64,000 bases of DNA from contig NZ_CP039690.1 in the NCBI RefSeq assembly GCF_005144885.1, forward strand, positions 5,841,001-5,905,000. Reading direction: 5' to 3'. Each line of letters begins with the position of its first letter. Within the stretch, counting starts at the first letter, position 1. The position numbers were made by a program, and so were the translations under genes. Source of the DNA: Phreatobacter stygius. GTDB lineage: Bacteria; Pseudomonadota; Alphaproteobacteria; Rhizobiales; Phreatobacteraceae. The notes beneath the pieces were generated by a model. It had not been told where the DNA came from. It saw only the letters and a list, made by a program, of their open reading frames with translations, and did not search any database. Shown piece after piece: positions 1-9,900 of the stretch.

Positions 1-140
1 AATGCGGTGGCGATCAGTTCGGCGACGCGGTCGTCGTTGATGCCCTCGGCGTCGACTGCGGCGAAGAGCATCGCTCCCAAGTCGCTGAACGCGATCCGTT
101 CCAGGCTCAACCAGGGTTCGTCGATACGCGCCGCGCTCAT
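1..140 (-). CDS. Partial hypothetical protein (N-terminal 46 residues)
   Basis: A minus-strand gene starts with ATG at 140 and runs off the left edge of the window. A GGAG Shine-Dalgarno sequence lies 6 nt upstream of the ATG. The visible part begins MSAARIDEPWLSLERIAFSD and is mixed hydrophilic/helical, with no signal peptide or membrane segment. I do not recognise a family from 46 residues. It is oriented like the APH-type gene beside it, with 147 bp between them, so co-transcription is possible but not shown. Confidence 0.55.
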   Translation of the reverse strand, partial: MSAARIDEPWLSLERIAFSDLGAMLFAAVDAEGINDDRVAELIATA

Positions 141-287
141 GGTCGCTCCGGGAACCGCTGACCACTGCTTCAATCCGGCAAAGCTAACCCGGCTCATCGG
201 TTCCCGCAAACAAGGGGACCTCTGCCGTGCCCTATGCGCCCGCCGGCCAACCTTGCCACGGACCTCGCGGCCGAGGACGAAGCCACG

Positions 288-1169
288 TCACCTCGAGGCG
301 TCGCCTGCCGCCCATGTCGCGACATGCTCGCGCATTGCCGGCATGTGTCCGGGGTCGTCGGCCAGCTCCGCCAGCTCGGACAATCGCAATATCCCGCTGA
401 GCAGCGCGATGCGCCGGCGGTCGAGCCGCCGGCCGGTCAGGGCTTCATAAGCGTCGACGATCCGGGCGGTAAGGTCCCGCGAGATGAAGTTTGTGTAGAT
501 GAACTCCTGATGCAGCGCGCCGAAACCGGAATCGCCGAAATCATAGATGCCGTTGAGCCGGCCGGCCTGATGGTCGAACGCCATGTTCCAGCCGTGGCCG
601 TCGAAAAACCCGTAGGTCGTGCCATGCGGGTCGGCCGGCAGGTCTTGCCAGGCCGCGACCGTGCGGCGCGCGTAGCGTTGCAATTCGGCTGACAGCACCT
701 GACAGCACCGGCGCAGGATCTCATCCGGCTGAAGCCAGGGCTTGATGGCGTGCGCGCCGGCTTCTTCCATGTCGCCCGGCTCCAGCCGGTGCAGTTCGGC
801 GTAAAACCGGGCCATGTCCGTTGCCAGCCGCTGGCGGGTATCGATCGGCAGCAGGTCATATTGCGCACTGACCAGATGATCGCCGGCGAGCTTGGCGTGC
901 CGCGAGAACAGCGGCGGGCCGGCGCAGAGCGTCAGGTCGGGCACCGGCATGGTGACGACAGGGCGGATCACGCCGAGCAGATCCGCCTCCCGGCGCAGCG
1001 AGGTCGCGGCTTCGTCGTTGCGCGGGAACTTGAAGATCAGCCGGCCATCGACCTCGACGGCGAGGCTGGCCCATCCGGTGGTCAGCAGCGAGAAGCGGGC
1101 CTTCGCGAGATCGGGAAACCGGCCGGTAATGATATCCCGCAAGCTCTCCAGTGTCGGTGTCTCGGTCAT
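288..1169 (-). CDS. APH-family phosphotransferase (kinase fold)
   Basis: This 293-residue protein has the aminoglycoside-phosphotransferase/choline-kinase fold. Near residue 205 the Brenner-type catalytic loop reads FFDGHGWNMAFD, keeping the catalytic Asp and Asn. About 15 residues later IYDFGDSGFG gives the Mg-binding DFG-like motif. An N-terminal IFKFP stretch fits the beta strand carrying the ATP-contacting Lys. The open frame extends 45 codons further upstream, but I chose the ATG at 1169 (MTETPTLESL) because the upstream part is low-quality Arg/Pro-rich sequence. The family includes drug kinases, homoserine/choline kinases and many enzymes of unknown substrate. Nothing nearby names a substrate, so antibiotic resistance should not be assumed. 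Confidence 0.75.
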   Translation of the reverse strand: MTETPTLESLRDIITGRFPDLAKARFSLLTTGWASLAVEVDGRLIFKFPRNDEAATSLRREADLLGVIRPVVTMPVPDLTLCAGPPLFSRHAKLAGDHLVSAQYDLLPIDTRQRLATDMARFYAELHRLEPGDMEEAGAHAIKPWLQPDEILRRCCQVLSAELQRYARRTVAAWQDLPADPHGTTYGFFDGHGWNMAFDHQAGRLNGIYDFGDSGFGALHQEFIYTNFISRDLTARIVDAYEALTGRRLDRRRIALLSGILRLSELAELADDPGHMPAMREHVATWAAGDASR

Positions 1170-1698
1170 GGTCCGCAATGGGTCTGGTTGTCGGCAGGGC
1201 GCAGCCTCCGGGCCGCGCCACGTGATCTTGGCGCCCCGGGAACTGCCGGAACTTTGCAACATTGGCAATGTCCGATCGGCATTCTTGCCGGCGCGATACG
1301 GCATGGGGCCAGGCCGGACGACGCGAATATGAGGGCGCGGAGATCAACGATGCGAAAGTCGTTCTGGCCAATGAAGCAACGGCGATGCTTCACGGTCGCT
1401 CCGCGGCTTCGGAGGCCGAACAAGCCGCGGTCGGCGTCATCTGAGGCGGGCATGAAGGCCGCACAACTTGGAGCCGGGCCCGCGCCTCGATGAGGGAGAG
1501 GCCGGTGACCGCGCGGCCGCCGGCGTCAGGGCCGGTCGGTGCGAGGCACGCGGGCCCCATCGCCGGCATCGCTGTTTCGCGAGGCGCCGATCCGACTTCG
1601 CGCGCCGGGGCAGGGCGCCCCTGCCAAGGACGCACTCCTCGTTGGCGCAAGCCTGGGCAAGATTGGCGCCATCCAATTGTCCGAAGGATCAGGCCGCC
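1170..1698. other. Intergenic region, no gene recognised
   Basis: This is the divergent spacer between the APH-type gene (minus) and the M20 peptidase (plus). Open frames here are short, Arg/Pro-rich and look like GC-driven shadows. No RNA gene, IS end or strong inverted repeat was seen. It should contain promoters for both flanking genes. Confidence 0.5.
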
Positions 1699-2895
1699 AT
1701 GATCACCCACGATGCCAAAGCCGCGCTCGACCGACTGATGCGCTTTCTCCTGATCGAGGGGGTGACCGGCCAGGAAGCGGCGATCGGCGCCGACGTCGCG
1801 CGGGCGCTGGTGGAGGCGGGTGTCGCCGCCGATGTCATTGGCTTCGATGATGCCAATACGCGCATTCCGGTGCCGACCGAGACCGGCAACCTGATCGTCA
1901 GGCTGCCCGGACGCGGCGCGCTCAGCAACAGCCCGCCGCTCATGTTCATGACCCATCTGGACACCGTGCCGCTCTGTGCCGGCGCCAAGCCCCGGATCGA
2001 CGGCGAGCGGATCGTCAGTGGCGGCGACACGGCTCTCGGCGGCGACAACCGGACGGGTTGCGCGGTGCTGGTGACGCTCGCGGCCGAACTCGCCCGCCAG
2101 GATCTCGATCATCCGCCGCTGGTGCTGGTGTTCTGCGTCCGGGAGGAAAGCGGGCTATGGGGCGCGCGCTACATCGATCTGGAACGCGTCGGCCCGGTGG
2201 CCATGGGCTTCAACTTCGATTCCAGCAAACCGTCCGACATCGTCACCGGCGCGGTTGGCGCCGACAGCTGGGAGGTCGAGATATCAGGTCGCGCCTCCCA
2301 TGCCGGCGTTGCGCCCGAGCGCGGCATTTCCGCGACGATGATCGCCGCGCTGGCCCTGGCCGAGGCGCAGGCCGGCGGGTGGTTCGGCAAGGTGGTCAAG
2401 GGCGGCAAGGCCGGCACCAGCAATGTCGGCACCGTTGCCGGTCGCGGCGGCAGGGCGGCGGGCGACGCAACCAATGTCGTCACCGACTACGCCTTCGTCG
2501 AGGGCGAAAGCCGCAGCCACGACATGGCCTTTGTCGACGAGATCACCAACGCTTACGAAGCCGCGTTCCGGAACGCCGTGAAATCCCTGCCCAACAGCGA
2601 AGGCAAGACCGGCAGCATCACATTCACCCGCCACCGGAAATATCACGCCTTCGCGCTTGACCCGAGCTTGCCCGTCGTCGCCCACGGCGCGGCGGCGGTG
2701 TCGAGCCTGGGACTGACCCCCAACCCGCGGCTGGCCAATGGCGGCCTCGACGCGAACTGGCTGACCCTGCACGGCATACCGACGGTGACCTTCGGCGCCG
2801 GGCAGAATGAGCCCCACACCGTCGACGAGTGGATCGACATTCCCGCCTTCCAGGACGCCTGTCGCCTGGCGATCGCCCTGGCGACGCTGCGCTGA
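1699..2895 (+). CDS. M20 family metallopeptidase, peptidase T-like
   Basis: This 398-residue zinc aminopeptidase or deacylase is of the M20 clan. The first metal/catalytic motif is FMTHLDTVPL near residue 84, with His ligand and catalytic Asp two residues later. GGDNRTG near 122 carries the bridging Asp. REESGLWGA near 155 gives the catalytic Glu plus Glu ligand. The EPHTVDEW motif near the C-terminus gives the last His. The dimerisation domain lies at about 200-310. The ALGGDNRTG form resembles tripeptidase T rather than ArgE/DapE. The start at 1699 is preceded by AAGGA; the open frame upstream of it is non-coding in character. It stands alone on the plus strand next to a second M20 gene and the hut cluster, suggesting use of peptides or N-acyl amino acids. 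The substrate is inferred only. Confidence 0.8.
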   Translation: MITHDAKAALDRLMRFLLIEGVTGQEAAIGADVARALVEAGVAADVIGFDDANTRIPVPTETGNLIVRLPGRGALSNSPPLMFMTHLDTVPLCAGAKPRIDGERIVSGGDTALGGDNRTGCAVLVTLAAELARQDLDHPPLVLVFCVREESGLWGARYIDLERVGPVAMGFNFDSSKPSDIVTGAVGADSWEVEISGRASHAGVAPERGISATMIAALALAEAQAGGWFGKVVKGGKAGTSNVGTVAGRGGRAAGDATNVVTDYAFVEGESRSHDMAFVDEITNAYEAAFRNAVKSLPNSEGKTGSITFTRHRKYHAFALDPSLPVVAHGAAAVSSLGLTPNPRLANGGLDANWLTLHGIPTVTFGAGQNEPHTVDEWIDIPAFQDACRLAIALATLR

Positions 2896-3224
2896 GCGGG
2901 GCCGATCGTCTTTGCGGTCTTGTCGGGCGGAACGCCGGTGATCGGCATTTTCGTGCCGGTCCGGGTTGCGGGCCGGCGTCGCATGTCGAGGTCGATCTGC
3001 GCCCTTGCCGCTCCCGGCCTCACCGGCGGAGGGGGCATTGCGCCACCGGGCTCCAGCCGTAGCCCATGGGCCATCCCGCCAAATCAAAAACTGGCGGCGT
3101 GTAGCAACGGATGAGGCCGCCAAGCTCGGAACTATCGTTCAGGATCGGCACTCGCGATCTTCCTCATCGCGTAGCTCACATGAGCCTCTCACCCCAGTGA
3201 TCTTTCGGGAACGTTTGCGACAAC
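2896..3224. other. Intergenic region between convergent M20 genes
   Basis: This 329-bp spacer lies between two convergent genes. No coding sequence, RNA gene or clear intrinsic terminator with a T-tract was found. The part around 3080-3224 is noticeably less GC-rich than the neighbouring genes. Confidence 0.4.
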
Positions 3225-4460
3225 TCAGACAACCCCAAGATAATCGATCGCAGTCAAAGCGAGGATCTTGGCGAGCAATGGAATGTCTTCGACATCAACA
3301 TATTCGTCTGCCATATGCGCGTTCGCGCCACCGGCTCCAATGTTGAGACAGGGGATCCCGAGCGCGGCGATATGATGAACATCGGTCGATACCTTGAGCG
3401 TGTGCCCGCTGCCGGGCGGTATCTGCGTGACCCGGTTCAGAGGACTGTCCCGGTTGACCACCGCGCGATAGGCGGCCTGCGTTGCCCTGACGATATCGGC
3501 CTCGGGATCGGTGCTCCAGCTCGACGTGCCGTAGTCTTCGACCAGCCGGACGCGCGTCTCGATGCTCGGATCGTCGCGCCTGAATTCCGCAAGAAGATCA
3601 TCGACATATCTCCAGATCGAGGCCGCGTCGTGTCCCGGCACAGGCCGCGCATCGATGCGCACCGTGCAGGTTTCGGGAATGGTCGCTTCGTTCAAATCTC
3701 CGCCGGTGATCGAGACGACCTGCCAGTGGCTGGGCCCGTAAAGATTATGCGGTTGATGGGGCGGGACCGTCTCGTTCACCGCCTTGATCAGCCGCCACGC
3801 CATATGGACGGCGTTCTTGCCAACCGTCGACCCCGGCGGAATTCCGGCGTGGCCCGGCTGACCCAAAAAGGTGATGTCGGCACGGGTCCTTCCGCAAAAG
3901 CAGGTTCCGATGCCGAGACCGAAGGTCGGCTCGGTCGTGATGGCGGCTCCGAGACCCTTCGCGCCCCCTTCGCGCACGAAATGGCGGACGCCGGACATCA
4001 TGTTCTCTTCGTCAATGAAGCCTGCGAGCTGAAGCGTGCCGTTGAGCTTGATGCCGGCGCGCACGATGGCGCGCGCCGCGATGGCGGCGGCCGCAAGGCC
4101 CGATTTCATGTCGCTCGCGCCGCGGCCGTAGAGGCGACCGTCGATGATCTCGCCGCCCCATGGATCGACCGTCCATTTCGCTTCGTCGCCGAGCGCCACC
4201 ACGTCGGTATGGCCTTCGATGAGGAGACGTGGGCTTTCGCCATGGCCGGCGAGCGTGCCGATGACATTGGGGCGACCGGGCTCGACCTCCTGGAGGACCA
4301 CATCGAGACCACACGCACGATACTGGTCGGCGAGCAGCGCCGCACACTCGGCTTCGCGCGGAAAAATGCTGGGTATTCGTACGAGATCCCGCGTGAAGGC
4401 AATGGCGTCGTCAGCCTCGATGACGGCGATGATTTTTTCCTTGGCAGCTGCGTTTTGCAT
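3225..4460 (-). CDS. M20 family ArgE/DapE-type deacylase
   Basis: This 411-residue protein has the full ArgE/DapE/CPG2 signature. LLIEGHTDVV near residue 82 holds the His ligand and catalytic Asp. DPWGGEIIDGRLYGRGASDMKSG near 101-123 holds the bridging Asp. DEEN near 151 gives the catalytic Glu and Glu ligand, followed by TTEP near 176. GGANAHMADEYVDVEDI near the C-terminus supplies the last His. The dimerisation lid (about 190-310) begins with GQPGHAGIPPGSTVGKNA. ATG at 4460 is preceded by an AGGCGAGGA Shine-Dalgarno. It lies in the same orientation as hutF-hutC, 113 bp beyond hutC, and may belong to the same amino-acid catabolic neighbourhood. Candidate substrates are N-acetyl or N-carbamoyl amino acids. 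The motifs make the class certain but not the substrate. Confidence 0.85.
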   Translation of the reverse strand: MQNAAAKEKIIAVIEADDAIAFTRDLVRIPSIFPREAECAALLADQYRACGLDVVLQEVEPGRPNVIGTLAGHGESPRLLIEGHTDVVALGDEAKWTVDPWGGEIIDGRLYGRGASDMKSGLAAAAIAARAIVRAGIKLNGTLQLAGFIDEENMMSGVRHFVREGGAKGLGAAITTEPTFGLGIGTCFCGRTRADITFLGQPGHAGIPPGSTVGKNAVHMAWRLIKAVNETVPPHQPHNLYGPSHWQVVSITGGDLNEATIPETCTVRIDARPVPGHDAASIWRYVDDLLAEFRRDDPSIETRVRLVEDYGTSSWSTDPEADIVRATQAAYRAVVNRDSPLNRVTQIPPGSGHTLKVSTDVHHIAALGIPCLNIGAGGANAHMADEYVDVEDIPLLAKILALTAIDYLGVV

Positions 4461-4593
4461 TCCTCGCCTTCGATGAATTTATTGAGCCGAAATCAAACGT
4501 CGTTGCGTTTGATCATGATGACTTGAAAGACGTATTCGGCGGCGGCCCGGCCCGGCGCGGCGGGCGGCCTGCGCCTGCCGCGGATGACGCCCG

Positions 4594-5346
4594 TCAACTG
4601 CGGTCAGGGGGCGCGGGCGCAATGCTCGCGGGAGACCGGGCGTCTTCGGTCGGCGAAAAGCGGCCGACGAAGTGCTGGCGTTCGCCGGGGTAGCTGATGC
4701 GCGCCTCGGTGATGAACGTGCCGGCCTGCCAGGTGCGCCGCCCCAGGACGAGGCAGGCCTTGCCCGGCTCGATCGCCAGCCGACGCGCCAAGGTGGCATC
4801 GGCATTGACCGCGTGGATCGTGTGTTCGGCATCCGTCCACGGAATGCGGTCGAGCAGCCAGGTGCCGGGCGGAAAGGCCTTGAAATCCGCCTCGCGCGCT
4901 TCGGGCACGGCGGCGAGATTGATCAGCCGCTGCTCCAGGGCGCTCGGCAGGTCGTTCAGCACATGCAGCGTCACCACGCTGAGCATGTCCAGGCCCTTGG
5001 GCAGGTCCAGCCGCTTGGCTTCGGCCGCATTCAACGAAACCACTTCGCGCTTCAGAACGTCGAACCGGTATTCGACACCCAAACGGCTCGCTTCGAGCGC
5101 AAAGTCCTGGATTTCGAGCACCGCGCGTTCGGCTCGGGGCGTGGCGACCACCGATCCGGTTTTCCGCCGCCGCAGGATCAGTCCCTGGACCGCCAGGGCG
5201 GACAGCACCTTGTTCACGGTCATGCGTGAGCAACCGTAGCGCTCCATCAGTTCATGCTCGAAGGGGATGCGGTGCCCGGGGGGCCATTCCCCGGACATGA
5301 TGTGCCGTTCGAGATCATCGCGGATACGCTGATGCAGAGGTTGCAT
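4594..5346 (-). CDS. hutC: Histidine utilisation repressor HutC (GntR family)
   Basis: This 250-residue GntR/HutC-subfamily repressor has an N-terminal winged helix (residues 3-70) including PFEHELMERYGCSRMTVNKVLSAL, then a UTRA effector domain (about 90-235). HutC normally binds urocanate and releases its operators, derepressing histidine catabolism. It lies 45 bp downstream of hutF on the same strand, so it is probably co-transcribed and autoregulated through the two operators at 6816-6860. About 15 C-terminal residues rich in Pro/Ala extend beyond the UTRA fold. The assignment rests on family sequence plus immediate linkage to hutF, hutI and hutU. Confidence 0.92.
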   Translation of the reverse strand: MQPLHQRIRDDLERHIMSGEWPPGHRIPFEHELMERYGCSRMTVNKVLSALAVQGLILRRRKTGSVVATPRAERAVLEIQDFALEASRLGVEYRFDVLKREVVSLNAAEAKRLDLPKGLDMLSVVTLHVLNDLPSALEQRLINLAAVPEAREADFKAFPPGTWLLDRIPWTDAEHTIHAVNADATLARRLAIEPGKACLVLGRRTWQAGTFITEARISYPGERQHFVGRFSPTEDARSPASIAPAPPDRS

Positions 5347-5391
5347 GAGGCGATCGGTCCTCTCTCGCGGCGATCATCGGCCTGTCCCGGC

Positions 5392-6753
5392 TCACGATGC
5401 GAGCCGCGCCAGAGCGGCGATGGTGCGCCTGACGATGGCGTCGCGCTTGTGGTGGCGACCATGGGTCACCACGGTTCGACCGGCGACGATGACGCTGTCA
5501 ATGGCCGAACGGCCGGCCACGAAAATATAGCGGTCCAGCCAGCTGTCGCCGGAGCCGAGACAGAGATCGGGCTGGCTTGTATCCAGCACCACGACGTCGG
5601 CCCGGTATCCGGCATCCAGGGCGCCGATCCGCCGGCCGAGCGCTGCCGCGCCACCGGCGAGCGCCGCCTCATAGAGGGCGCGCCCGGTCGATCCGCCGCC
5701 TGGGTCGGCGAGCACATTGCGGGCCCCGTGATTCAGCCTCTGGCCATATTCCAGCAGCTTCAATTCGCCCGGCGCGTCGATCTGGACATTGGAATCGGAA
5801 CCGATGCCGAACCGGCCGCCGGCCGCGCGATAGGCATGGCCCTCGAACAGGCCGTCGCCGAGATTGGCCTCGGTGATCGGGCAGAGGCCGGCGACCGCGC
5901 CGGCCGGCGCCATCCGGCGGATTTCCGCGCCCGTCAGATGGGTCGCGTGAACCAGGCACCACCGGTCATCGACATCAGCGTGGTCGAGCAGCCATTCCAC
6001 CGGGCGCTGGCCAGACCAGGCGAGGCAATCCGCGACCTCCTTGACCTGCTCGGCGATGTGCATGTGCACCGGTCCCGTCGGCATCGCGCCAAGCAGGGCG
6101 CCAAGCTCATCCGGGGTGACGGCGCGCAGGCTGTGCGGCGCCACGCCGAGGGTTGCATCGTCGAGCCCGGCCAAGGCCGCGCGCGAAGCCTCGACGAGGC
6201 GGAAATAACCGTCGAGCGAGTTGACGAAACGGCGCTGTCCTTCGTTTGGCGCCGTCCCGCCGAAGCCGCCATGGGCGTAGAGCACCGGCAGCAGGGTCAG
6301 GCCGAGGCCGGTCTCGGCGGCGGCCGCGGCGATGCGGCCGGCCATCTCGGCAGGATTGGCATAAGGCCGGCCATCGGCGTCGTGGTGCAGATAGTGAAAC
6401 TCGGCGAGCGCGGTGAACCCGCCCTCCAGCATCTCCATCATGGCGAAGGCGGCGACGGCTTCGACATCATCAGGGGTGAGGCGGCCGAGAAACCGGTACA
6501 TCGCCTGGCGCCAGGTCCAGAAGCTGTCCTCCTCGGTGCCACGGATCTCGGCGCGCCCGGCCATGCCGCGCTGAAAGGTGTGGCTGTGCAGGTTGGGTAA
6601 TCCGGGCAGCGCAACACCGCGGATCCGCTCCCGTCCGTCGCTGGATGCGTTGGCCGCCACCTTGGCGATCATGCCGCCGCTGCAATCCACCGCGACGTCG
6701 CTGGCCCAGCCGGACGGAAGCAGGGCCGCGTCGAAAATCAGCTTGCGCATCAT
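5392..6753 (-). CDS. hutF: Formimidoylglutamate deiminase HutF
   Basis: This 453-residue amidohydrolase deiminates N-formimino-L-glutamate to N-formyl-L-glutamate plus ammonia, the step that defines the five-enzyme Hut branch. The metal-binding LHSHTFQRGMAGRAE motif lies near residue 55. MHIAEQVKEV near 235 and GSDSNVQIDAPGELKLLEYGQRL near 315-335 are characteristic of HutF. Two adjacent in-frame ATG codons (6753 and 6750) are possible starts; the 35 upstream codons overlap the operators and are unlikely to be translated. hutF is divergent from hutI across a 136-bp promoter region. Its product would need an N-formylglutamate deformylase (HutG), which is not in this window. Confidence 0.93.
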   Translation of the reverse strand: MMRKLIFDAALLPSGWASDVAVDCSGGMIAKVAANASSDGRERIRGVALPGLPNLHSHTFQRGMAGRAEIRGTEEDSFWTWRQAMYRFLGRLTPDDVEAVAAFAMMEMLEGGFTALAEFHYLHHDADGRPYANPAEMAGRIAAAAAETGLGLTLLPVLYAHGGFGGTAPNEGQRRFVNSLDGYFRLVEASRAALAGLDDATLGVAPHSLRAVTPDELGALLGAMPTGPVHMHIAEQVKEVADCLAWSGQRPVEWLLDHADVDDRWCLVHATHLTGAEIRRMAPAGAVAGLCPITEANLGDGLFEGHAYRAAGGRFGIGSDSNVQIDAPGELKLLEYGQRLNHGARNVLADPGGGSTGRALYEAALAGGAAALGRRIGALDAGYRADVVVLDTSQPDLCLGSGDSWLDRYIFVAGRSAIDSVIVAGRTVVTHGRHHKRDAIVRRTIAALARLAS

Positions 6754-6815
6754 GGGCGTGGCCTTCGGTGCAAGGGCCGTCCGGTCAAGACGATGGCCGG
6801 GTCGGTGACGGGCTA

Positions 6816-6831
6816 TTTTGTATAGACATAT
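6816..6831. promoter_or_regulatory. HutC-type operator O1 (imperfect)
   Basis: The sequence TTTTGTATAGACATAT shares the 12-bp core TGTATAGACATA with the site at 6845-6860. The TGT-N4-ACA spacing is the usual GntR/HutC half-site arrangement. It lies between hutF and hutI, nearer hutF. Confidence 0.75.
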
Positions 6832-6844
6832 AGCGGGAGTCGAA

Positions 6845-6860
6845 TTATGTATAGACATAA
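6845..6860. promoter_or_regulatory. HutC-type operator O2
   Basis: TTATGT-ATAG-ACATAA has perfectly complementary 6-bp arms around a 4-bp centre. The start-to-start distance to O1 is 29 bp, close to three helical turns, so both sites face a similar side of the DNA. It ends 29 nt upstream of the hutI ATG, suiting repression of both divergent promoters. Confidence 0.82.
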
Positions 6861-6889
6861 CATCGACAACTGATGCCTAAGGGGGCGCG

Positions 6890-8113
6890 ATGGGCTTCGA
6901 CACGATCTGGCTTGATGCGCGCATCGCCACGATGCGCGAGGACGTGGGCATCGCGACCATCGAGGCGCCCGCGGCCATCGCCGCAAAGGACGGCCGCATC
7001 GTCTTCGCCGGGCCGATGCGCGATCTGCCCAAGGGCTGGGACGCCGCGACGCGTGTCGACTGTGCCGGACGCTGGATCACCCCCGGTCTCGTTGATTGCC
7101 ACACCCATCTGGTCTTCGGCGGCGACCGCGCGCACGAGTTCGAGCTCCGTCTGGCAGGGGCAAGCTATGATGAGATCGCCAGGGCCGGCGGCGGCATCGC
7201 TTCGACGGTCAAGGCGACGCGCGCCGCCAGCGAAGATGCCCTGGTCGCCGGTGCATTGCCGCGCCTCGATCATTTGCTGCGCGAAGGCGTCACGACAGTC
7301 GAGGTGAAGTCCGGTTACGGCCTCGACGCCGAGACCGAGGCGCGCATGCTGCGGGCGGCGCGCCGCCTCGGGCAGGAGCGGGCGGTCTCGATCACCACCA
7401 CCTTCCTTGGCGCACATGCTTTGCCGCCGGAAGCGCAAGGGGCGGATCCCGTTGCGGCCAAGGATGCCTTCATTGCCAAGGTCTGCGACGAGATGCTGCC
7501 GGCGCTCGCGGCGGAAGGCCTGGCTGACGCGGTCGATGCCTTCTGCGAGGGGCTGGCCTTCTCGCCCGACCAGACGGCGCGCGTCTTTGCCGCCGCCGGC
7601 AGGCACGGCCTGCCGGTCAAACTTCATGCCGACCAGCTGTCCAATGGCCATGGCGCACGGCTGGCCGCCGAATGGCGGGCTCTGTCGGCCGATCACGTCG
7701 AATATACCGATGAGGCGGGCGCGGCGGCGCTTGGCCGTGCGGGCACCGTCGCGGTGCTGCTTCCGGGCGCTTATTATTTCCTCCGCGAGGCGCAGAAGCC
7801 GCCGATCGATGGGTTCCGCCGGCATGGCACGCGGATGGCGCTCGCCACCGACTGCAATCCCGGCACGTCGCCCATGACCTCGCTGCTCCTGACCATGAAC
7901 ATGGGCGCGACCCTGTTCCGCCTGACCGTCGAGGAATGTCTCGCCGGCGTCACCCGCGAGGCGGCGCGCGCCCTCGGCCAGCTTGACCGGATCGGCACGC
8001 TCGAATCCGGCAAATGGTGCGACCTCGCCATCTGGGACATCGAGCGGCCGGCCGAGCTCGTCTATCGCCTGGGCTTCAACCCGCTGCATCGCCGCGTCTG
8101 GAGGGGCAAGTGA
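6890..8113 (+). CDS. hutI: Imidazolonepropionase HutI
   Basis: This 407-residue metal-dependent amidohydrolase hydrolyses 4-imidazolone-5-propanoate to N-formimino-L-glutamate. [16 protein letters not shown] near residue 67 holds the two metal-binding His residues. [10 protein letters not shown] near 140, [13 protein letters not shown] near 245 and [10 protein letters not shown] near 320 give the remaining conserved His, Gln and Asp positions. The length is normal. The ATG at 6890 is preceded by a strong AGGGGG Shine-Dalgarno and lies just after operator O2. It is the first gene of the rightward hut transcription unit. Confidence 0.95.
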   Translation: MGFDTIWLDARIATMREDVGIATIEAPAAIAAKDGRIVFAGPMRDLPKGWDAATRVDCAGRWITPGLVDCHTHLVFGGDRAHEFELRLAGASYDEIARAGGGIASTVKATRAASEDALVAGALPRLDHLLREGVTTVEVKSGYGLDAETEARMLRAARRLGQERAVSITTTFLGAHALPPEAQGADPVAAKDAFIAKVCDEMLPALAAEGLADAVDAFCEGLAFSPDQTARVFAAAGRHGLPVKLHADQLSNGHGARLAAEWRALSADHVEYTDEAGAAALGRAGTVAVLLPGAYYFLREAQKPPIDGFRRHGTRMALATDCNPGTSPMTSLLLTMNMGATLFRLTVEECLAGVTREAARALGQLDRIGTLESGKWCDLAIWDIERPAELVYRLGFNPLHRRVWRGK

Positions 8114-8216
8114 GCCTGATCCCGAGGCCCGATGAGCCGCCGCCTGACGCTGCCGCTCACGAGATCCCTGTTTTCACCGTTCCCCTGCCCATCTTCGCCC
8201 GATCGAGGAGCGCCTC

Positions 8217-9896
8217 ATGACCCGACCAGACAAGTCCCGCATCGACAATGCCCGCATCATCAAAGCGGCCCACGGAACCGAGCTCTCGGCCAAGAGCTGG
8301 CTGACCGAAGCGCCGCTCCGCATGCTGATGAACAATCTCGATCCTGAGGTCGCGGAGCGGCCCGGCGAGCTTGTCGTCTATGGCGGCATCGGCCGCGCCG
8401 CACGCGACTGGGAGAGCTTCGACCGCATCGTCGCGGCGCTGCGGCGGCTCGACGCCGATGAGACCCTGCTGGTCCAGTCGGGCAAGCCGGTGGGTGTGTT
8501 CCGCACCAATGTCGATGCGCCGCGCGTGCTGATCGCCAATTCCAACCTGGTGCCGCACTGGGCCAATTGGGAGCATTTCAACGCGCTCGATCGCAAGGGC
8601 CTGATGATGTACGGCCAGATGACGGCCGGTTCCTGGATCTATATCGGCAGCCAGGGCATCGTTCAGGGCACCTACGAGACCTTCGTCGAAATGGGCCGCC
8701 AGCACTATGCCGGCGATCTCGCCGGCCGCTGGATCCTCACCGCCGGTCTCGGCGGCATGGGCGGCGCCCAGCCCCTGGCGGCCACCATGGCCGGCGCGTC
8801 CTGCCTGGCCGTGGAATGCCAGGCAAGCCGCATCGAATTCCGCCTGCGCACCGGCTATGTCGACGTTCAGGCCAAGGATCTGGACGACGCCTTGGCGATC
8901 ATCGCCAAGGCCGGCGCCGAGAAGAAGGCCGTTTCGGTCGCGCTGCGCGGCAATGCCGCGGACGTCTTCCCGGAACTGGTGCGCCGTGGCGTCCGGCCCG
9001 ATTGCGTCACCGACCAGACCTCCGCCCATGACCCGGTCAACGGCTATCTGCCCAAGGGCTGGACGCTGGCCGAATGGGAGGATCGGCGCGAGAAAGACCC
9101 CGCAGTCGTCACCAAGGCCGCCAAGCGCTCCATGGCCGAGCAGGTCAGGGCCATGCTCGACTTCCATCGCATGGGCGTGCCGACGGTCGACTACGGCAAC
9201 AACATTCGCCAGATGGCGCTGGAGGAAGGCGTCGCCGATGCCTTCGATTTCCCCGGCTTCGTGCCGGCCTATATCCGGCCCTTGTTCTGCCGGGGCATCG
9301 GCCCGTTCCGCTGGGCGGCGCTGTCGGGTGATCCGGAAGACATCTACCGGACCGACGCCAAGGTGAAGGAACTGCTGCCGGACAATCACCACCTGCACAA
9401 CTGGCTCGACATGGCGCGGCAACGCATCCATTTCCAAGGTCTGCCGGCGCGCATCTGCTGGGTCGGCCTCGGCGACCGCCACCGCCTCGGCCTTGCCTTC
9501 AACGAGATGGTGGCCAAGGGCGAACTGAAGGCGCCGGTGGTGATCGGCCGCGACCATCTGGATTCCGGCTCGGTCGCTTCGCCGAACCGCGAGACCGAGG
9601 CGATGAAGGACGGTTCCGACGCGGTGTCCGACTGGCCGCTGCTCAATGCGCTGCTCAATTGCGCTTCGGGTGCAACCTGGGTGTCGCTGCATCACGGCGG
9701 CGGCGTCGGCATGGGCTTTTCCCAGCATGCCGGCATGGTTGTTGTCGCCGACGGCACGCCCGAGGCGGCCAGCCGCATCGAACGGGTCTTGTGGAACGAT
9801 CCGGCAACCGGCGTCATGCGTCACGCCGATGCCGGCTACGATCAGGCCATTGACTGCGCGCGCGAACACGGTCTCGATCTGCCGAGCCTTGGGTGA
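8217..9896 (+). CDS. hutU: Urocanate hydratase HutU (urocanase)
   Basis: This 559-residue NAD-dependent urocanase converts urocanate to 4-imidazolone-5-propanoate. Diagnostic stretches include [17 protein letters not shown] near residue 138, the Gly-rich [14 protein letters not shown]-binding motif near 178, and [18 protein letters not shown] near 408, which contains the conserved active-site-region Cys. The start has a GAGGAG Shine-Dalgarno. A 103-bp gap separates it from hutI, wider than the 4-bp gap to hutD. No gene for histidine ammonia-lyase (HutH), which makes its substrate, occurs before or after it in this window. Confidence 0.96.
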   Translation: MTRPDKSRIDNARIIKAAHGTELSAKSWLTEAPLRMLMNNLDPEVAERPGELVVYGGIGRAARDWESFDRIVAALRRLDADETLLVQSGKPVGVFRTNVDAPRVLIANSNLVPHWANWEHFNALDRKGLMMYGQMTAGSWIYIGSQGIVQGTYETFVEMGRQHYAGDLAGRWILTAGLGGMGGAQPLAATMAGASCLAVECQASRIEFRLRTGYVDVQAKDLDDALAIIAKAGAEKKAVSVALRGNAADVFPELVRRGVRPDCVTDQTSAHDPVNGYLPKGWTLAEWEDRREKDPAVVTKAAKRSMAEQVRAMLDFHRMGVPTVDYGNNIRQMALEEGVADAFDFPGFVPAYIRPLFCRGIGPFRWAALSGDPEDIYRTDAKVKELLPDNHHLHNWLDMARQRIHFQGLPARICWVGLGDRHRLGLAFNEMVAKGELKAPVVIGRDHLDSGSVASPNRETEAMKDGSDAVSDWPLLNALLNCASGATWVSLHHGGGVGMGFSQHAGMVVVADGTPEAASRIERVLWNDPATGVMRHADAGYDQAIDCAREHGLDLPSLG

Positions 9897-9900
9897 GCCG

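Noticed and set aside
288-1169. Aminoglycoside-resistance gene
   Set aside because: Only the general APH fold is supported; there is no specific drug-kinase similarity and no resistance context.
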